From Tribonema minus (lineage: Eukaryota > Sar > Xanthophyceae > Tribonematales > Tribonemataceae), in contig JAFCMP010000146.1 of the NCBI GenBank assembly GCA_017506865.1, positions 310,001 through 374,000 of the forward strand: a stretch of DNA of 64,000 nucleotides. Reading direction: 5' to 3'. Every line of letters starts with the position of its first letter. The first letter of the stretch is position 1. Shown one piece after another: positions 44,601-56,300 of this stretch. Made by a program: the position numbers and the translations under genes. Under the pieces are notes generated by a model. The model was not told the origin of the DNA. It did no database searches and saw only the letters and a list, made by a program, of their open reading frames with translations.

Positions 44601-47600
44601 CTCGCGCCGCGCGGCAGCATGTACTTGCAGTTGATTCCCCACAATCTTTGGTTTATCAATTAGATGCACCCAATCGCTATCATTGGTGTCAGCTGATTGA
44701 CCATTAGAGGTGAAGCATATTGTTGCGGTCGGCCCACAACACTCGGCGGCATTTACGCTCAGGTGACTGCTCTCGACCAGTACTGACTGCTCTCGACCAG
44801 TACTGATGCTTGGCAGTACCTCGCATGCATCACACTCCGCTGACGCAAATGCAATGTTTCGCCAAAATCGCCTCACCTCCAAGGCTGAGGCAGCGCCCCG
44901 CCCAGGCGGCCTTGTAACACCCTGCCCCCCCCCCCTCCCCCCCCCCCCCCCCCCCGCCCCCTCGCTGCCACCTCCGCGCAGCTCTGCAAGGCGCAGGGCG
45001 GCGGCACAGGCGCCGCCGCCGGCGCCACCGGCGACGACGCGCTCGACGCCGAGACGGACAAGTCGCTGCGCGACTACTCGATGCAGCGCACGCGCAGCCA
45101 CTCCTCCAGCGTCGTGCGCATGGCTCAGGAGAGCAGCGGCGCGCACGGCGGCGCGGGGCGCAAGTCGAGCGCTCTCGACGGCAAGGACGGCGCCGTTAAG
45201 GGCGGCAAGAAGGGGGACAAAGATGATGATGATGATGCTCCGCGCGCCCCCATGAGCCGCCTCTGGGCGCTGAACCGTCCGGACTGGATGTGGGTCGTGG
45301 TGGGCCTCGTCGGCGCCTTCATTACCGGGTCGCTGTTCCCCACGGAGGGGATCATCATTGCCAACATACAGGTGCGTGTGACGGGCACCACGCCGCCGCG
45401 GTTTCCATGCGCGCGCGTGCGCATGCCCGCCGCTTGTTCTTGAAGCGCGCCCTGCGTGTGTGCGCTCGCGACGAGCGGCGTGCACATGCGCTCTAAGAAG
45501 TTTGAGAGATACCTTTGATAGGTCGCCTTCGAGAGGTAGTTCGAACTCGTCCTCGTCCTCAGATGTCATGACAGCAACAGGAGCATAAAACCCCACTAAC
45601 AAACAAGCATTGTTGTGGCGGTCACGTAACCGCTGTAACTGTCACTGCGAGCAGACACGAACCATTGAGCTATAGGCTAAATACAGAACAAGCCCATATT
45701 CCAACAGAAGTGTTGTGGGCAGAGAGAGGGGTGCATGGTGCAAGCCAACGTGGCGTGAGAGCGCTCTCGCCGTCTCATCATCATGGCTCAGCGCGCGCGC
45801 TCGTGCTCCGTTATAGTTCTGTCAGACGCAATGGCACGTTGGAGCTCTCGGCCGCTGCGCACCGCCTCCTAGCCGCAGGCCATGAGAATCGTGGCAAGGC
45901 ACACTGCAACCTTGAGCATCCGCACATTTAATCCAGCAGTGCCGTGTCTGCGCTCGCACAACTGCAGAATCTAAATGCCCACCGTAGAGGCACAGAGAGT
46001 CTCACAGCAACCCCCCCCCCCTCCCCCAATCTGGAACTGCGCAGAACACCTTCTACCTGACCAATGCTGACGACATGCGCCGCACCGGCCACCTCTGGAC
46101 CCTGGGCTTCGTGTTCCTGGCCATCGCGGCCACCGTCGGCCATCTCATGCTCGCAGCAGGCTTCTCCACGTCAGGCGAGCGCATGGTGCGGCGACTGCGC
46201 GAGACGGCCTTCGCCGCGGTGAGTTGCTGCGCTGTCTGTCGCGCGTAACTGTCATGTTACTGTCACGTAACTGCCTGCGAGAGGCTGTTTGAGGCAGTGA
46301 CGCGTGCGGCGCCTGCACGAGACGGCCTTGGCCGCGGTGAGTCCAAGTCGTCGCGCTGTCTGTCGCGTATAGCTGTCATGTAACTGTGATGTAACTGCCC
46401 GTGAGAGGCTGTTGTAGGCAATGACGCATGGTGCGGCTTCTGCGCAAGACGGCCTTCGCTGCGGTGAGTCTATGGGCCGTCTGCTGGGCTTTGCGTAACT
46501 GTGACGTAACTCCCACGTAACTGCTTGCGAGAGGCTGCCTGAGTCGATGACCATGTGTGCTCCTATGACGATGTGTGCTCCTGTGACGGCGTCTGCCTTT
46601 GCGCAAGACGGCGTTCGCCGTGGTGAGTCGTCGCGCTGTCTATCGCGCGTAACTGTCACGTAAATGTGACGTAACTGCCCGTGAGAGGCTGTAGTAGGCA
46701 ATGACGCGTGCCGCGCCTGCGCGAGACGGCCTTCGCCGCGGTGAGTCGCCGCGCTGTCTCTCGCGCGAAACTGTCACGTAACTGTGACATAACTGCCCGT
46801 GAGAGGCTGTTGTAGGCAATGACGCGTGGTACGGCACCTGTGCGAGACGGCCGTCGCAGCGGTGAGTCGTCGCGGGCTGCTGAGCACAACTGTCACGTAA
46901 CTGCCTGCAAAAGGTTGCCTGAGGCAACGACGCGTGCGGCGCCTGCGTGAGACGGCCTTTGCGGCGGTCAATCGCCGCGCTGTTTGTCACGCGCTGCCAC
47001 GCTGTCTGTTGCACGCAACTCTCCCGTAACTGTGATGTAACTGCCTGCGGGAGGAGGCTGTCTGAGGCAACGACGCATGCGGCGCCTGCGCGAGACCTTG
47101 GCGTTCGCTGCGGTTCGTCGAAATCGCCGCGCTGTCTGTTACGCGTGACTGTCATGTAAGTGCGACATAACTGCCTGCGAACGGCTGCCTGAGACCATGA
47201 CAAGTGCTCCTTTGTGATGGCATCTGCCTCTGCGCGAGACGGCCTTCGTGGCGGTGAGTCGTGAACCGCGAAGAAATTGTATGGAACTGTTACGTAACCG
47301 CTTCAAGAAGCTGCCTCAAGCGCGACAGACATGCAAATGCAAGTGCAGCTGCCCCTGCCGCTGTGCACACCATTCCACTGCAGCGTTTCCGCCTTCACGC
47401 GCAAGTCAATACCATACTCGCAACGGAGCTGGACAGCGTTCACCCATGTCCCCGCCCCCCCTTCTCCCCCCTGCAGATTGTGCGCAACGACATTGGCTGG
47501 TTTGACCTTGCACTGGAAACATTGCGGCTCCGCAGACCGTGTGCCATCTAGGGTTTCCGCCTTTCACGAGGAAGCCTGACAAGACACTGTGCAACAGAGC

Positions 47601-50600
47601 TGGAATGCGTTCGCACATGCTCACCCCCCCCCCCCCTCCTGCAGATCGTGCGCCACGACATTGGCTGGTTTGACTTTGAGGAGCACGCCACGGGGGTGCT
47701 GACGGGGCGCCTGGAGGAGGATGCCAACGCCATGGCGCGCGCCACCGGCATGGCACTTGGGCACAAGGTCCAGCTTATCATGACGCTCTGCGTGGGCATC
47801 GTGGTGGGGCTCGCGGCGGCGTGGCAGATTGGCCTGGTTGCCATCGCCATGGTGCCGCTTATTGGTGAGTGTAAGCATTTGACAGTGTCTGTGTGGGTTG
47901 CTTGAGCACCACTTTATATTTATTTCTATTGTGTTGCCGTGTCAAGAGAAGAAAATGGCGCATGTAGCTTTGTGAACCATGACCCGCAGTGTAGTTGTGA
48001 ATTTGCTGTGGAGTGCGCGGCGTTGGAGTCGCTGATTCGACTGGTGGCCGTCCCCTGGCGAGTCTCAGTATTGGCAGCGCCCGTGTCCTGTACTACACGG
48101 CGTGCACATGCACATATAACAAAAGCACCTACATTGCCATTCAGGGATGCCGTACACAAGTGATTGTCAACACGCATTGAGCCCCCCCCCCCCCCCCCCC
48201 CCCCCCCCCACCCCCTACCCCTCTCCCCCAGGCTTTGCGGGCGTGCTCCAGATGGCCATGCTGACGGGCGGCTATTTCTTTTCGTTCCACAGCTACTTTT
48301 CTCTCGCTCCACGGCTACTTACTTGTCCAGAAATGCCAACCTTCACTCCCCCCCCCCCCCCCACCCACCCACCCCAACCCCCCCCAGGCTTTGCGGGCGT
48401 GGTCCAGATGGCCATGCTGTCAGGCGGGTACGGTGACACGGAGGGGCTCGATGGGGGGTCCAGCGCCGGCGTGGTCCTCGGCGGCGCACTCAACGGCATC
48501 ACCACCGTCAACGCCTTCAACATGCAGGTGGGTGGCAGCGGGCGTGCTCTGAGTTTCAGACTGCTTCTCTCAAAGTGGATGTCTTGAATTGAACCATTCT
48601 CTCAATGAGATCTCTGTCTGTACTGCGGTGCGCGGGTGGATATGAGCGCACGCGATCATGGGGCCATGTGCGCAGGAATACCCCACTTTGAAGTATGCTT
48701 GAAAACCACTCACTCTCTGAGGATTGGAAGACCGATACGCCTCTACTTTGAACAACTTCACTCGTTGACATCTCCATTGACGTTTCTGTTTCGTCTGTTT
48801 GTAAATGTCGTAGGCGGACATGAGCGCGCGCTACCACGACGCCGTCAAGGGCACCATCAAGGACCGCAAGCGCCGCGGCCTCATCTCCGGCGCCGCCTTC
48901 GGCTACTCCCAGGGCATGATGTTCTGGGTCTTTGCGCTGCTCTTCTGGTACGGCTCCATCCTCGTGGACCGCGGCACCGTGACGTTCCTCGCGTTCTTCA
49001 TGAGCATGGTGAGTGAACGGTCTGAGCGCTTCGCAACAGCAGCTGTACTCGTTGTGTACTGGTTCTCGGCAGCGTCTGTGGTCGCGTTGCGATTGCGGGA
49101 GAGGGCGTCCTGGGCTCCAGGGCCCAAGTGCGGCACCCGTAGCAGCTAGTGCTGGCTGCAACCATGCCGAGCGTCATCGCATCTTGTGCCGGTGTAGTAT
49201 GCCGCTCGCCCCCCCCCCCCCCCCTCTGCTGGGTTGATGTAATCCTGCTGGCCATGGGCCTCGCCACCTAACGGCCTACGTGTTTGGCTCAAAGGCAGGC
49301 CAGCACGTGGCTTCTGTGTCACTTGGTACCAAAGCTCTGCGATTGAAGGGCTCCCAATGCACGGACGAAGGTGCTCATTACAAAACAGTCACGCCTCTCA
49401 ACCCCCACCCCCACACACAAGCACACTCTCACCCCCCCCCCCCCCCCCTTCCCCCGCCTCCCCCCTGCCAGTTCGCGGTCATCCTTGGCGCCTTCGGCAT
49501 CGGCCAGGTCAACGCCGACATGGGCGCGCAGAAGGCGGGCCAGCAGGCCGCCGCGCGCGTCTTCGCGCTCTGCGACACCAACTTCAAGATCGACCCCCTG
49601 GGCGCGGGGGGCGCCAAGCCGGAGCGTCTCAGCGGCGCCATCAGCTTCAAGAACATCAAGTTTTCGTACCCCACACGCCCGGAGCAGCCCATCTATGGAG
49701 GCCCTCTGGCGCCGGATGGGTTCTCGCTTGAAGTTGCCGCGGGGGAGACGGTGGCGCTGGTGAGTCACCCGGTAGAGTTGAAGTTATGTGTTGGGGAGCC
49801 GTGCGGCCACATCTCAACGCAATGCTGCTGTGGTTGTTGGGTTATTGGCATCAGTTTCTCTCAGGCATGCACGTGAGCAGCTAGTATGATTCTATCAGTA
49901 GGGACGTGGGCAATGAGTTGATGAGCGCTGCCTTCTCCCCCTGTGGCATTGACCATTGCTGCCGCTGGCGTTGATTTATGTGTTGGGCTTGAGGTGGCCA
50001 CGGCAGAGCTGGCGCATGCGTGCTCGTCATTTTTGCGGTCACACGATGTGCGCTTTCTCAGCATTTTGCACAACACATCAACGCGTGCATGGCCCCACAA
50101 CACTCAAGCAATGCCATCCTCAGAGACAATCTTCAGGTCATCTTCTTACTGTGACTCTCCTATTGGCGTGGCGTGCCTCAGGTGGGACCTTCCGGCGGCG
50201 GCAAGTCTACGTGCATCTCGCTGCTCATGCGCTTCTACGACCCAGCATCAGGCTCCATCCTCGTGGACGGCCGCAGTGGTAAGCCCTAACCCTAACCCTA
50301 GCGCTAGGTTTCAGACCCGCCCCAGCCGGGCAGGCCGGCCTGAGCAGAGAAGTGCAGTTGCGCCTGTTGTGTGGCTATGATGATGCTTGGCCAAAGGGGT
50401 TTCGGGCATGCCTCGTGCCGTGCTCCGTTGCGGGCGCGCGAGTGGGTACGTGTGAGTGACTCAGTGACTTTTGAGTCACACATGTTACTCTTTGTCCTGT
50501 GGTGATGCCGTGACGTGCCACACGTGTGTGAGCGATGCTGCGATATCCTACTGAATGTTGCACATGTCTGGAAGCAAGTTTGAGGTGCGCACATGCCAGC

Positions 50601-52098
50601 GTCACCCTAGAACGAGGCCATACAGATCCCCTTTGCATGTGTGTGTGGTCTTTGGTGATACGGTGGAGAATACCCCAATTCATAGATACTTTGCAAGGAC
50701 ATCATGAAAGTGCCTGAAGCACATCGTGGAGTCCATGAAAGCCACCAGGCATCATGAAGGAGTTGACTTCAACCTGGCTCACACAGACCTGACTTCAACC
50801 CGGCTCACACTTCGCTTGGCTCCATGCCGCTTGCTGCTGCTCGCTGCCACAGTGCAAGAGCTCAACGTCCACTGGCTCCGCAGCAACATAGGCTACGTGG
50901 GCCAGGAGCCCGTCCTCTTTACCGGGACCATCAAAGAAAACATCACCAAGGGCAACCCCGATGCCACCATGGAGGAGGTGGAGAACGCAGCGCGCGCAGC
51001 AAATGCGCACGACTTCATCATGAGCTTCACAGACGGTTACGAAACCGACGTGGGCGAGAAGAGTGCGCTGCTGTCTGGCGGGCAGAAGCAGCGCATCGCC
51101 ATCGCGCGCGCCATCCTGAGGAATCCCAACATCCTGCTGCTCGGTAAGTGCGCCTACGCCAGGTTGTTGAAGTGTGTCTCGCTTCGACTCGTTCAAGCGG
51201 CGTGTCATGCTGTGACGCGACGGTGCTTTTGTGGCGTGTATGTTCACGTTGTACACAGCGCTCATGCCGGCAAATGTACGCTTTCTGTTGAGCTGATGGG
51301 TGCCCCCGGTGCGCAGCAATTTCCTCAGCCTATCCATGGGCTGCATTGTTATGGGACCGTGCTGGTTGCGCTCACTCCAGCCCTAAGTTGCACACCGCCT
51401 TATCTTGCCACAAATGCACCAGCGTCCTTTGGTGGGGTCAGCCCTTGAAAGCCCTGTCCTTTTCCTTGTCGACGTCGGCAACCCCTGTGCCATGCTGCAA
51501 GCATTTCGGCCGAGCAGAGAGCGATACTTCTTTGTGCACCAGCCTCCCAACGCGCCGCCAACTGCCTGAATTCATCAGCGGCACGCATCTCTTGCACTCA
51601 CTCGGCACCTTCCAGTGCGCCGCAGACGAGGCCACGAGCGCATTTGCGCTAGACAAGGAGCTTCCTTCTGAGCGCTGCTGTGTAACATAAGCTGAGCGCT
51701 GCTGCTGTGTGCCGCCGCAGACGAGGCCACTGTTGCTGTCGGGAGAGACTGCGTTTGAATCTTGACTCGCAGAACATCTCCCCGGCATTCTGCGTGCAGC
51801 CGAATCACTTCTTGTTGCTGCTGCCAACATTTATCCTGTTGCCGCAGACGAGGCCACGAGCGCGCTCGACAACGAGAGCGAGCGCCAGGTGCAGGCGGCG
51901 CTCGACCACCTGCAGTCGCTGCAGCGCCGCACGACGCTCGTCGTCGCGCACCGCCTCACCACCATCCGCAACGCGGACAAGATCGCAGTGCTCGGCACCG
52001 GCGCCGTGCGCGAGCTTGGCACGCACGACGAGCTCATGGCAACGCCCGGCAGCACGTACGGCAAGCTGTACCGGCGGCAGACGGACATGTTTGCGTGA
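35674..52098 (+). CDS. ABC-B: full-length ABCB (P-glycoprotein-like) transporter, paralog of ABC-A
   Basis: Exons: 35674-35967, 37380-37447, 38253-38448, 39482-39775, 40500-40675, 41521-41878, 42452-42691, 43139-43286, 44134-44348, 44982-45371, 46045-46218, 47645-47864, 48388-48527, 48814-49008, 49472-49759, 50182-50278, 50853-51143, 51848-52098. All phases agree; 1344 aa. NBD1: Walker [10 protein letters not shown] about 464-472, LSGGQ 568-572, [18 protein letters not shown]2: Walker [10 protein letters not shown] about 1134-1142, LSGGQ 1238-1242, [11 protein letters not shown]. Both ATP sites look intact. Compared with ABC-A it has 57 more N-terminal residues and a longer Asp/Lys-rich linker. 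Exon 1 ends in a GC donor (AAG|GCAAGA). The frame stays open upstream of 35674 to a probable acceptor at 35626, so an extra 5' coding exon is possible. Four intron positions differ in presence from ABC-A and a fifth is shifted by 15 bases. Substrate unknown; an exporter role follows from the family. Confidence 0.93.
36450..36610 (+). repeat. Imperfect tandem repeat with TACCTAC and GAGTGTG words
   Basis: Five to six irregular units of about 30 bases, built on CTACCTACxCxxAGAGTGTGTG, lie in ABC-B intron 1. Confidence 0.7.
38128..38205 (+). repeat. Decoy copy of the 5' edge of ABC-B exon 3
   Basis: CTGCAG acceptor plus about 77 bases of exon 3 (coding [15 protein letters not shown] and on to CLVF) occur 125 bases before the real exon at 38253, then run into a repeated CTTCAACCTCAAACTTCAAC intron block. 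The decoy differs by a few substitutions and lacks the second membrane helix. Confidence 0.92.
38410..38930 (+). repeat. Eight or more copies of the 3' edge of ABC-B exon 3
   Basis: The exon end coding [13 protein letters not shown] plus donor CAGGTGAGCTGCGCCTGAAG recurs with a short and irregular period (about 40-70 bases) at roughly 38515, 38565, 38605, 38640, 38690, 38735, 38785, 38840 and 38900. Several copies keep CAGGTGAG; others read AAGGTG. The unit is short enough that the exon tail follows directly on the previous donor. Confidence 0.88.
39270..39481 (+). repeat. Repeats before ABC-B exon 4, shared with ABC-A
   Basis: A GCTGCTGCACCGCTGATCGC-type tract is followed by a decoy CGCGACAGGACATGGGCTAG and a CGCACCCCTGCCGACATCTG block also found at 4375-4395 in ABC-A. 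The array therefore predates the ABC-A/ABC-B duplication or was spread by conversion. Confidence 0.75.
41089..41520 (+). repeat. Three decoy copies of ABC-B exon 6 start, each with telomere-like repeats
   Basis: CAG acceptors followed by TACGGCATCAAGCAGGTCTC and GACGACCTCGCCG start near 41090, 41220 and 41370, before the real exon at 41521. Each decoy stops after about 35 bases and runs into CCCTAA words (41131-41155, 41265-41282, 41414-41425), then into a related 90-base block ending in a new acceptor. The period is 131-151 bases. Confidence 0.93.
41855..42150 (+). repeat. Four copies of the 3' edge of ABC-B exon 6
   Basis: The exon end GTCGCGGAGGGCGAGACGCT with donor and following TGAAGTTGAAG recurs near 41950, 42035 and 42115 at 80-90 base spacing, increasingly decayed. 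None keeps a good donor. Confidence 0.82.
43372..43690 (+). repeat. Intronic copies of the 3' edge of ABC-B exon 8
   Basis: The sequence for [18 protein letters not shown] recurs at 43378-43430 almost intact, as a short piece at 43486-43517 (GATCCCGCCATCCTCCTGCT), and as a worn copy at 43634-43685. ABC-A has two such copies at the same place, so the process acted in both paralogs. Confidence 0.88.
44015..44070 (+). repeat. Decoy copy of ABC-B exon 9 acceptor
   Basis: GCCGCAGACGAGGCCAAGTG and GCGCTAGACA resemble the true exon start CTGCAGACGAGGCCACCAGC at 44134, about 105 bases upstream. The same kind of decoy occurs before exon 18 at 51618-51660 and 51715-51732. Confidence 0.8.
44450..44775 (+). 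repeat. Three intronic copies of the 3' edge of ABC-B exon 9
   Basis: GAGCTCACTGCGCTAGGCGG and CATCTACTCTCAG plus donor are repeated near 44457-44490, 44597-44632 and 44743-44765. They follow the donor of an intron that is absent from ABC-A. Confidence 0.85.
44924..44960 (+). repeat. C-rich tract before ABC-B exon 10 acceptor
   Basis: A nearly pure C tract, including 19 uninterrupted cytosines at 44937-44955, lies 21 bases before the acceptor AG at 44980-44981 and probably serves as its pyrimidine tract. Confidence 0.9.
46160..47262 (+). repeat. Nine-copy array of the 3' edge of ABC-B exon 11
   Basis: The real exon end (GCGACTGCGCGAGACGGCCT, TCGCCGCG and donor GTGAGT at 46219) is followed by eight intronic copies with donors or former donors near 46337, 46463, 46621, 46741, 46861, 46968, 47113 and 47254. 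Units are 105-160 bases and also share CTGTCACGTAACTGTGACGT and GAGAGGCTG blocks. Six of the eight decoys keep a GGTGAGT donor. Confidence 0.93.
47470..47515 (+). repeat. Decoy copy of ABC-B exon 12 start
   Basis: C-rich tract, CTGCAG, then ATTGTGCGCAACGACATTGG and CTGGTTTGACCTTG mirror the true exon start at 47645, about 168 bases later. Confidence 0.92.
48182..48209 (+). repeat. Poly-C tract of 28 bases in ABC-B intron 12
   Basis: Uninterrupted cytosines on the coding strand, placed before the decoy acceptor at 48231 rather than directly before the functional one. Confidence 0.9.
48230..48275 (+). repeat. Decoy copy of ABC-B exon 13 start
   Basis: CCCCAG then GCTTTGCGGGCGTGCTCCAG and ATGGCCATGCTGACGGGCGG duplicate the exon beginning at 48388, about 157 bases upstream, before breaking into unrelated sequence. 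Confidence 0.92.
50283..50300 (+). repeat. Telomere-like CCCTAA run at donor of ABC-B exon 16
   Basis: The donor GTAAGC runs directly into three CCCTAA units, so the intron begins within the telomere-like run. Confidence 0.9.
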
Positions 52099-53394
52099 GC
52101 GCGTAGCGCGCGTCTAGCGCGGCAGCGCGCGCTGGCAGCAGCCCCGTAACCGCCAGGGACCGTATCCGTAATGCAGCAGGAGGCTGATTTTGGCCAGCTT
52201 GTGGTATGCTCAGGGCGCGGGCGCTCGGGCTGTTCTGCGGCCCATGCGTGTGCGGAGCGTTGAATGCCTCGTGCACCCACATTCGCCCCCCGCCCCCCCC
52301 CAACCACCACCACACACACACACAAAACACCCGCCCCCCTCGCCCCCCCCTTGTCATTTTAGCATCGCCGACATGGTTTCGAAGTACCTTCAGGCTGAGT
52401 GTAGCGCCAGCCGTCAATCACGCCATGCGCCCGTTGCGGCAGCTGTGCCCGTTGCGGTAGCTATAAAAGCACGCACCTCGAGGTGCAGGGCCGCATCTGC
52501 GCCTCACGATCGTCGCATCGAAATATTCTCCACGTGTGTCCGCGTGGTCTCTGCGGTAGCTAGGTGCGGTTTCGGCCCGCGCGTCCGCTGATCTGTTCAG
52601 CAGCTTCCCCACGGGTTAGTTGCTCGTGTCGTAGCTGGCCCGCCACAGCCACAGTTGATTGGCGTTGCAAGCGCTTCCGCCCGTTTTGACGGGAGGCATG
52701 CGTTTACGCCATGGTCTGTGTCGTCAGGCCCCGGCGGTGCTCTCGTTGTCTTGTAGCAATGACATTCGAGCCTTGCACTGAATGCTGCAATGGTGGTTCC
52801 TGTATGCTTTGCAGCCTGTGCTCACTCTTGTACGCCGTCCTCTGCACTGGTGTCTTGTGTGCTGGCCATCACGTGAGTGCACTCCTTGTGCATCTGACCT
52901 GAATGGTGCATGCTATGCATGCGTGTATTATGGCAGGGATTGACCTTGCAAGTGCGTTCATGCTCTCACCACAGTGTCCATTCTCAGGATTTCATGAGCG
53001 CTCGGCTTGCATAATGACAAGCATCTGGTCTCATCCCTTGATACAGTACTTGCCCAAAAGACAAGGCATTCAGTTTCATGACTGCGCTTTAGCTGTGACC
53101 CTTTTAAGAAAGCATTCAGGACCATCATGACTGGGCTTTATCCATGTTCCTTCTCGTAAATACTGCAAGTATTCAAATTACTCCGTGCAGTATGTGGCTC
53201 AGTTCATAGCATGTGGCTCCGTTCAAGGCACGGCATCACACATGTGGCGTCAAGTGGTTTACCACAACGCAGGGTGCACACAGACTCCTGACACTTCTGA
53301 AAGGCGCGTGCCCAGCACAGCAAAACCTGTCCATTAAACATCATCCTTCACGACAGCAGCAACGTCCAGCCACAGCGCACGTGCGCACGACGCG
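52099..53394. other. Convergent spacer between ABC-B and SPOUT1
   Basis: Both flanking genes end here, so the segment should hold two 3' UTRs. I see no coding exon. A C-rich and CA-rich block lies at 52290-52350. Confidence 0.5.
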
Positions 53395-56300
53395 TCACGC
53401 ATCGCCGACGGCGCGCAGTATGGGCCCCTGCAGCCGCGCCAGCGTTATGAGCACTGCCTCCTCCGTGCGGATGGTGCGGCTGCCCTGGCGCGGAGCAATG
53501 TTGACCCACATGTCAAACAGCGTGTGCGCGTCAGCGCCCGGCATCTCCAGCGACTCGTCGTTGTCGATGCTGCGCGCGCGGGGGCGGACGCGGCAGCAGC
53601 GGCGGAGTTGTGTCGGAACGGGTACTTTGAGCACGTGCATGACGTCAAAACGGGTGCTTTCGAGCTTGTAATGACAGAGGCGCCGGCGCACGGAGTGCGC
53701 GCTACCGCCACTCGTTTTGGCGCAACAGCTGGCAGCACCTGACGTGAAGAATTTGAAAGATCGGTGCATGAGCCTATGACCGACGTGTGACCTGTCACCG
53801 ACGCGAGCAACTTGCCATGATGGCCATGTGACATTCAGATTTCATGCCAGTGACCATCCTCTCGTGCTGTGGCACTGTTAATGAAGCAGCTACGCACTCA
53901 AGCAATGCCCTCACGCAATCACCAGCCCTACATATCCACAGCTGGCATGCATCATCGCGCAATGGCAACTCACAGTGGCAGCTACAAGCGCAGTGGCAGC
54001 TCAACAAGGCAGAGGCAGCGCGAACGCGCACTTCCAGCGGCTGCAACGAACGCGCCGGCGCACTCGACACGTGACAGACGCTACACGACACGGCTTCTCG
54101 TCACTGCTGTCGCGAACGCAGACGGCAACAATCGCGACCGCAACAGCCCCCCTCACCTCGCCTCAATGCCCTGCACGCCGCCAAACACAATCAGCGCGTG
54201 CTTGAACGGGCGGACGCCAAACCCCTCGTCGTCCAGCGTCGCGTGGCCGCGCTCGCTCGTCCCGAGCGTCAAATCGTACCCCCCCGCGTACGGCCCCCCC
54301 GCGATAACGTCCCCCAGCGTGGCAGCGAGCCGCGTGCTGTACCCCCAGTACAGCCCGCGCTCCTCGCGCGGCCGCGACGCCGCGACCGCCGTGCCGCGGT
54401 GGCTGCGCTTCGCGGGGTCCACGTCCTCGGGGTGCAGCGCGACGGTCACGCGCATGCCCGCCGCGAGCTTCCTGTCGATGCGCGCCTGCGGCGGCGGCGG
54501 CGACAGCGGCAGCGGCGGCGGCGGCGGCGACGGCGCACAGCGAGGGATTAACAACGGCCAAGTCAGCCTCTCGGGGCGGGTGTTTGTGGCAACAGGTGCC
54601 AAACGGCGGCGGCGGCGGCGGCTGAGGCGGCGGCGGCGGCGGCGGAGGCGGCGGCGGCGGCCGCGGCGGCGGTGGCGGCGGCGGCGGCAGCAGTGGTGGT
54701 GGCGATGATGAGGGCACGAAGAGAGGGATGAAGGACGGTCGTTTCAGCCACTCGAGGTGGGCGTTTCTGGCAACAGGCGCGAGCGTGACGCGGTGTATCC
54801 CGCCCCCCCCCCCCGTGCCGCCAACGACTTCATACCCCTCCTCCTACATAACACCGTCATTGCCCTTGCCCCGTCACCCCCTTGCGCTTGGTGCCCACTT
54901 GAAGCCGCCTGCCACGCTTGCCCCCTACGCTCAAGTGGTCTTGTGTGACGCGTGGCGCCGGTGGCGCGCCGTGCTTGGCCCCAATTAGCCTAACCCCAAC
55001 CGTAACCCCCAACACTCACTCTTACCCCTGTCCTGTGTCTTATTTCTAACCCTAACCCCAACCCTAATCTAACCCTATTTTGCCCTTGAACCCGGTTCTC
55101 ACCTCGCGCTTGGTGCCAACTTGGCTGAAACTGCCGCAATTCTAAACCTGTCTTTACCCTCCCCTGCAACCCTAATCCCGGGCCTCACCTCGCGGTTGGT
55201 GGCAACGTAGACAAAGCTGCCGCGATCCCAAACCTGTCCTCACCCTAACCCTACGCCTCAATCTGGCCCTCACCTCGTACTTGGTGCCAACGTAGACAAG
55301 GGTGCCGCAATCCTGACAGGACTGCCGCGATCCTAGCTAGACCTATCCCTAGCCCCACTCCTCACCTCGCGCTTGGTGCCAATGTAGACGAAGCTGCCAC
55401 AATCCTAAACCTACCCCAACCCAGACCCTTTCTCTAACCCTAACCCTAACTCCAGCCCTCACCTCGCGCTTGGTGCCAATGTAGACGAAGCTGCCGCTGT
55501 CGCCCGCGCGCGACGGCGCACTAGCCGGGCGCTCCACCACCACGCCCTCGCGGTACGCCGACCACTCGCCGGCGCGCACGTGGTGCGGAGCGTCCAGAGG
55601 CGCGAGCAGACCCGCAAACTTCAAGTCCGGGTGCATGGGGATGAGCTGCCGCCGCAGGTACTGCGGCGTCTCGACGTACTGGGGGGGGGGGGGGGGGGAT
55701 TGAAGTTTGGGCTCAGCATGTGTGCTCTTGTACAGTAGCGACTGCACAGCGAAACTACAGATTGAAGTATTCAACGTAGATACTGAGAGGTCTCGATTCA
55801 AGTGTTCACTGCAGGTACTGAGAGGTCTCGAGGTACTGGAGGGGGCGGCGGCGGGCGGCGGCGGGCGGCGGCGGGCGGCAAAAGTTGAAGTTTGGGCTCA
55901 GCATGTACTATTGGTCAGAAGCGACGCTGCGGTAACTACAAATTGCAGTGGTCAGAGCAGGCACTGAGGGGTCTCAACGTACTTAAGAGGGCGGCGGCGG
56001 GCGGCGGAAGTTGAAGTTCAGGCTCAGAGCATGCACTTGCGTTCAGCGGCGACACAGCAGTAGTCACAACTACAGTGTACAGTGTATGGGCATGATAGGT
56101 TGCGGGAGGGGCACTGGCACCACAACATCAAAGGTATGGCGGGCACCAGCTGCCACTGCAGGCACTGTAGAATCTGGATCAGCTGCAGTTGGCAGCACGG
56201 CGGCGGCGGCGGCGGGCATTAGCGGCACTAGCGGCGATGCACGCGTAGCGCCGACTGCCATGGCAAATGGCTAACCCTAACCCTAACCCTAAGGTCTGTC

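Noticed and set aside
44520..45602. Long minus-strand open frame of 360 codons
   Set aside because: It is antisense to ABC-B exon 10, with repetitive His/Arg/Ala composition caused by GC-rich codons, and no family motif. The plus-strand exon explains the region.
46160..47262. CRISPR array or ordinary minisatellite
   Set aside because: Repeat length, divergence and the presence of exon codons and donors do not fit CRISPR, and the unit is anchored to an exon end rather than random sequence.
54128..54708. Plus-strand Arg/Gly-rich frame
   Set aside because: It is antisense to SPOUT1 exon 4 and the GGC repeats. The minus-strand frame matches the SPOUT family.
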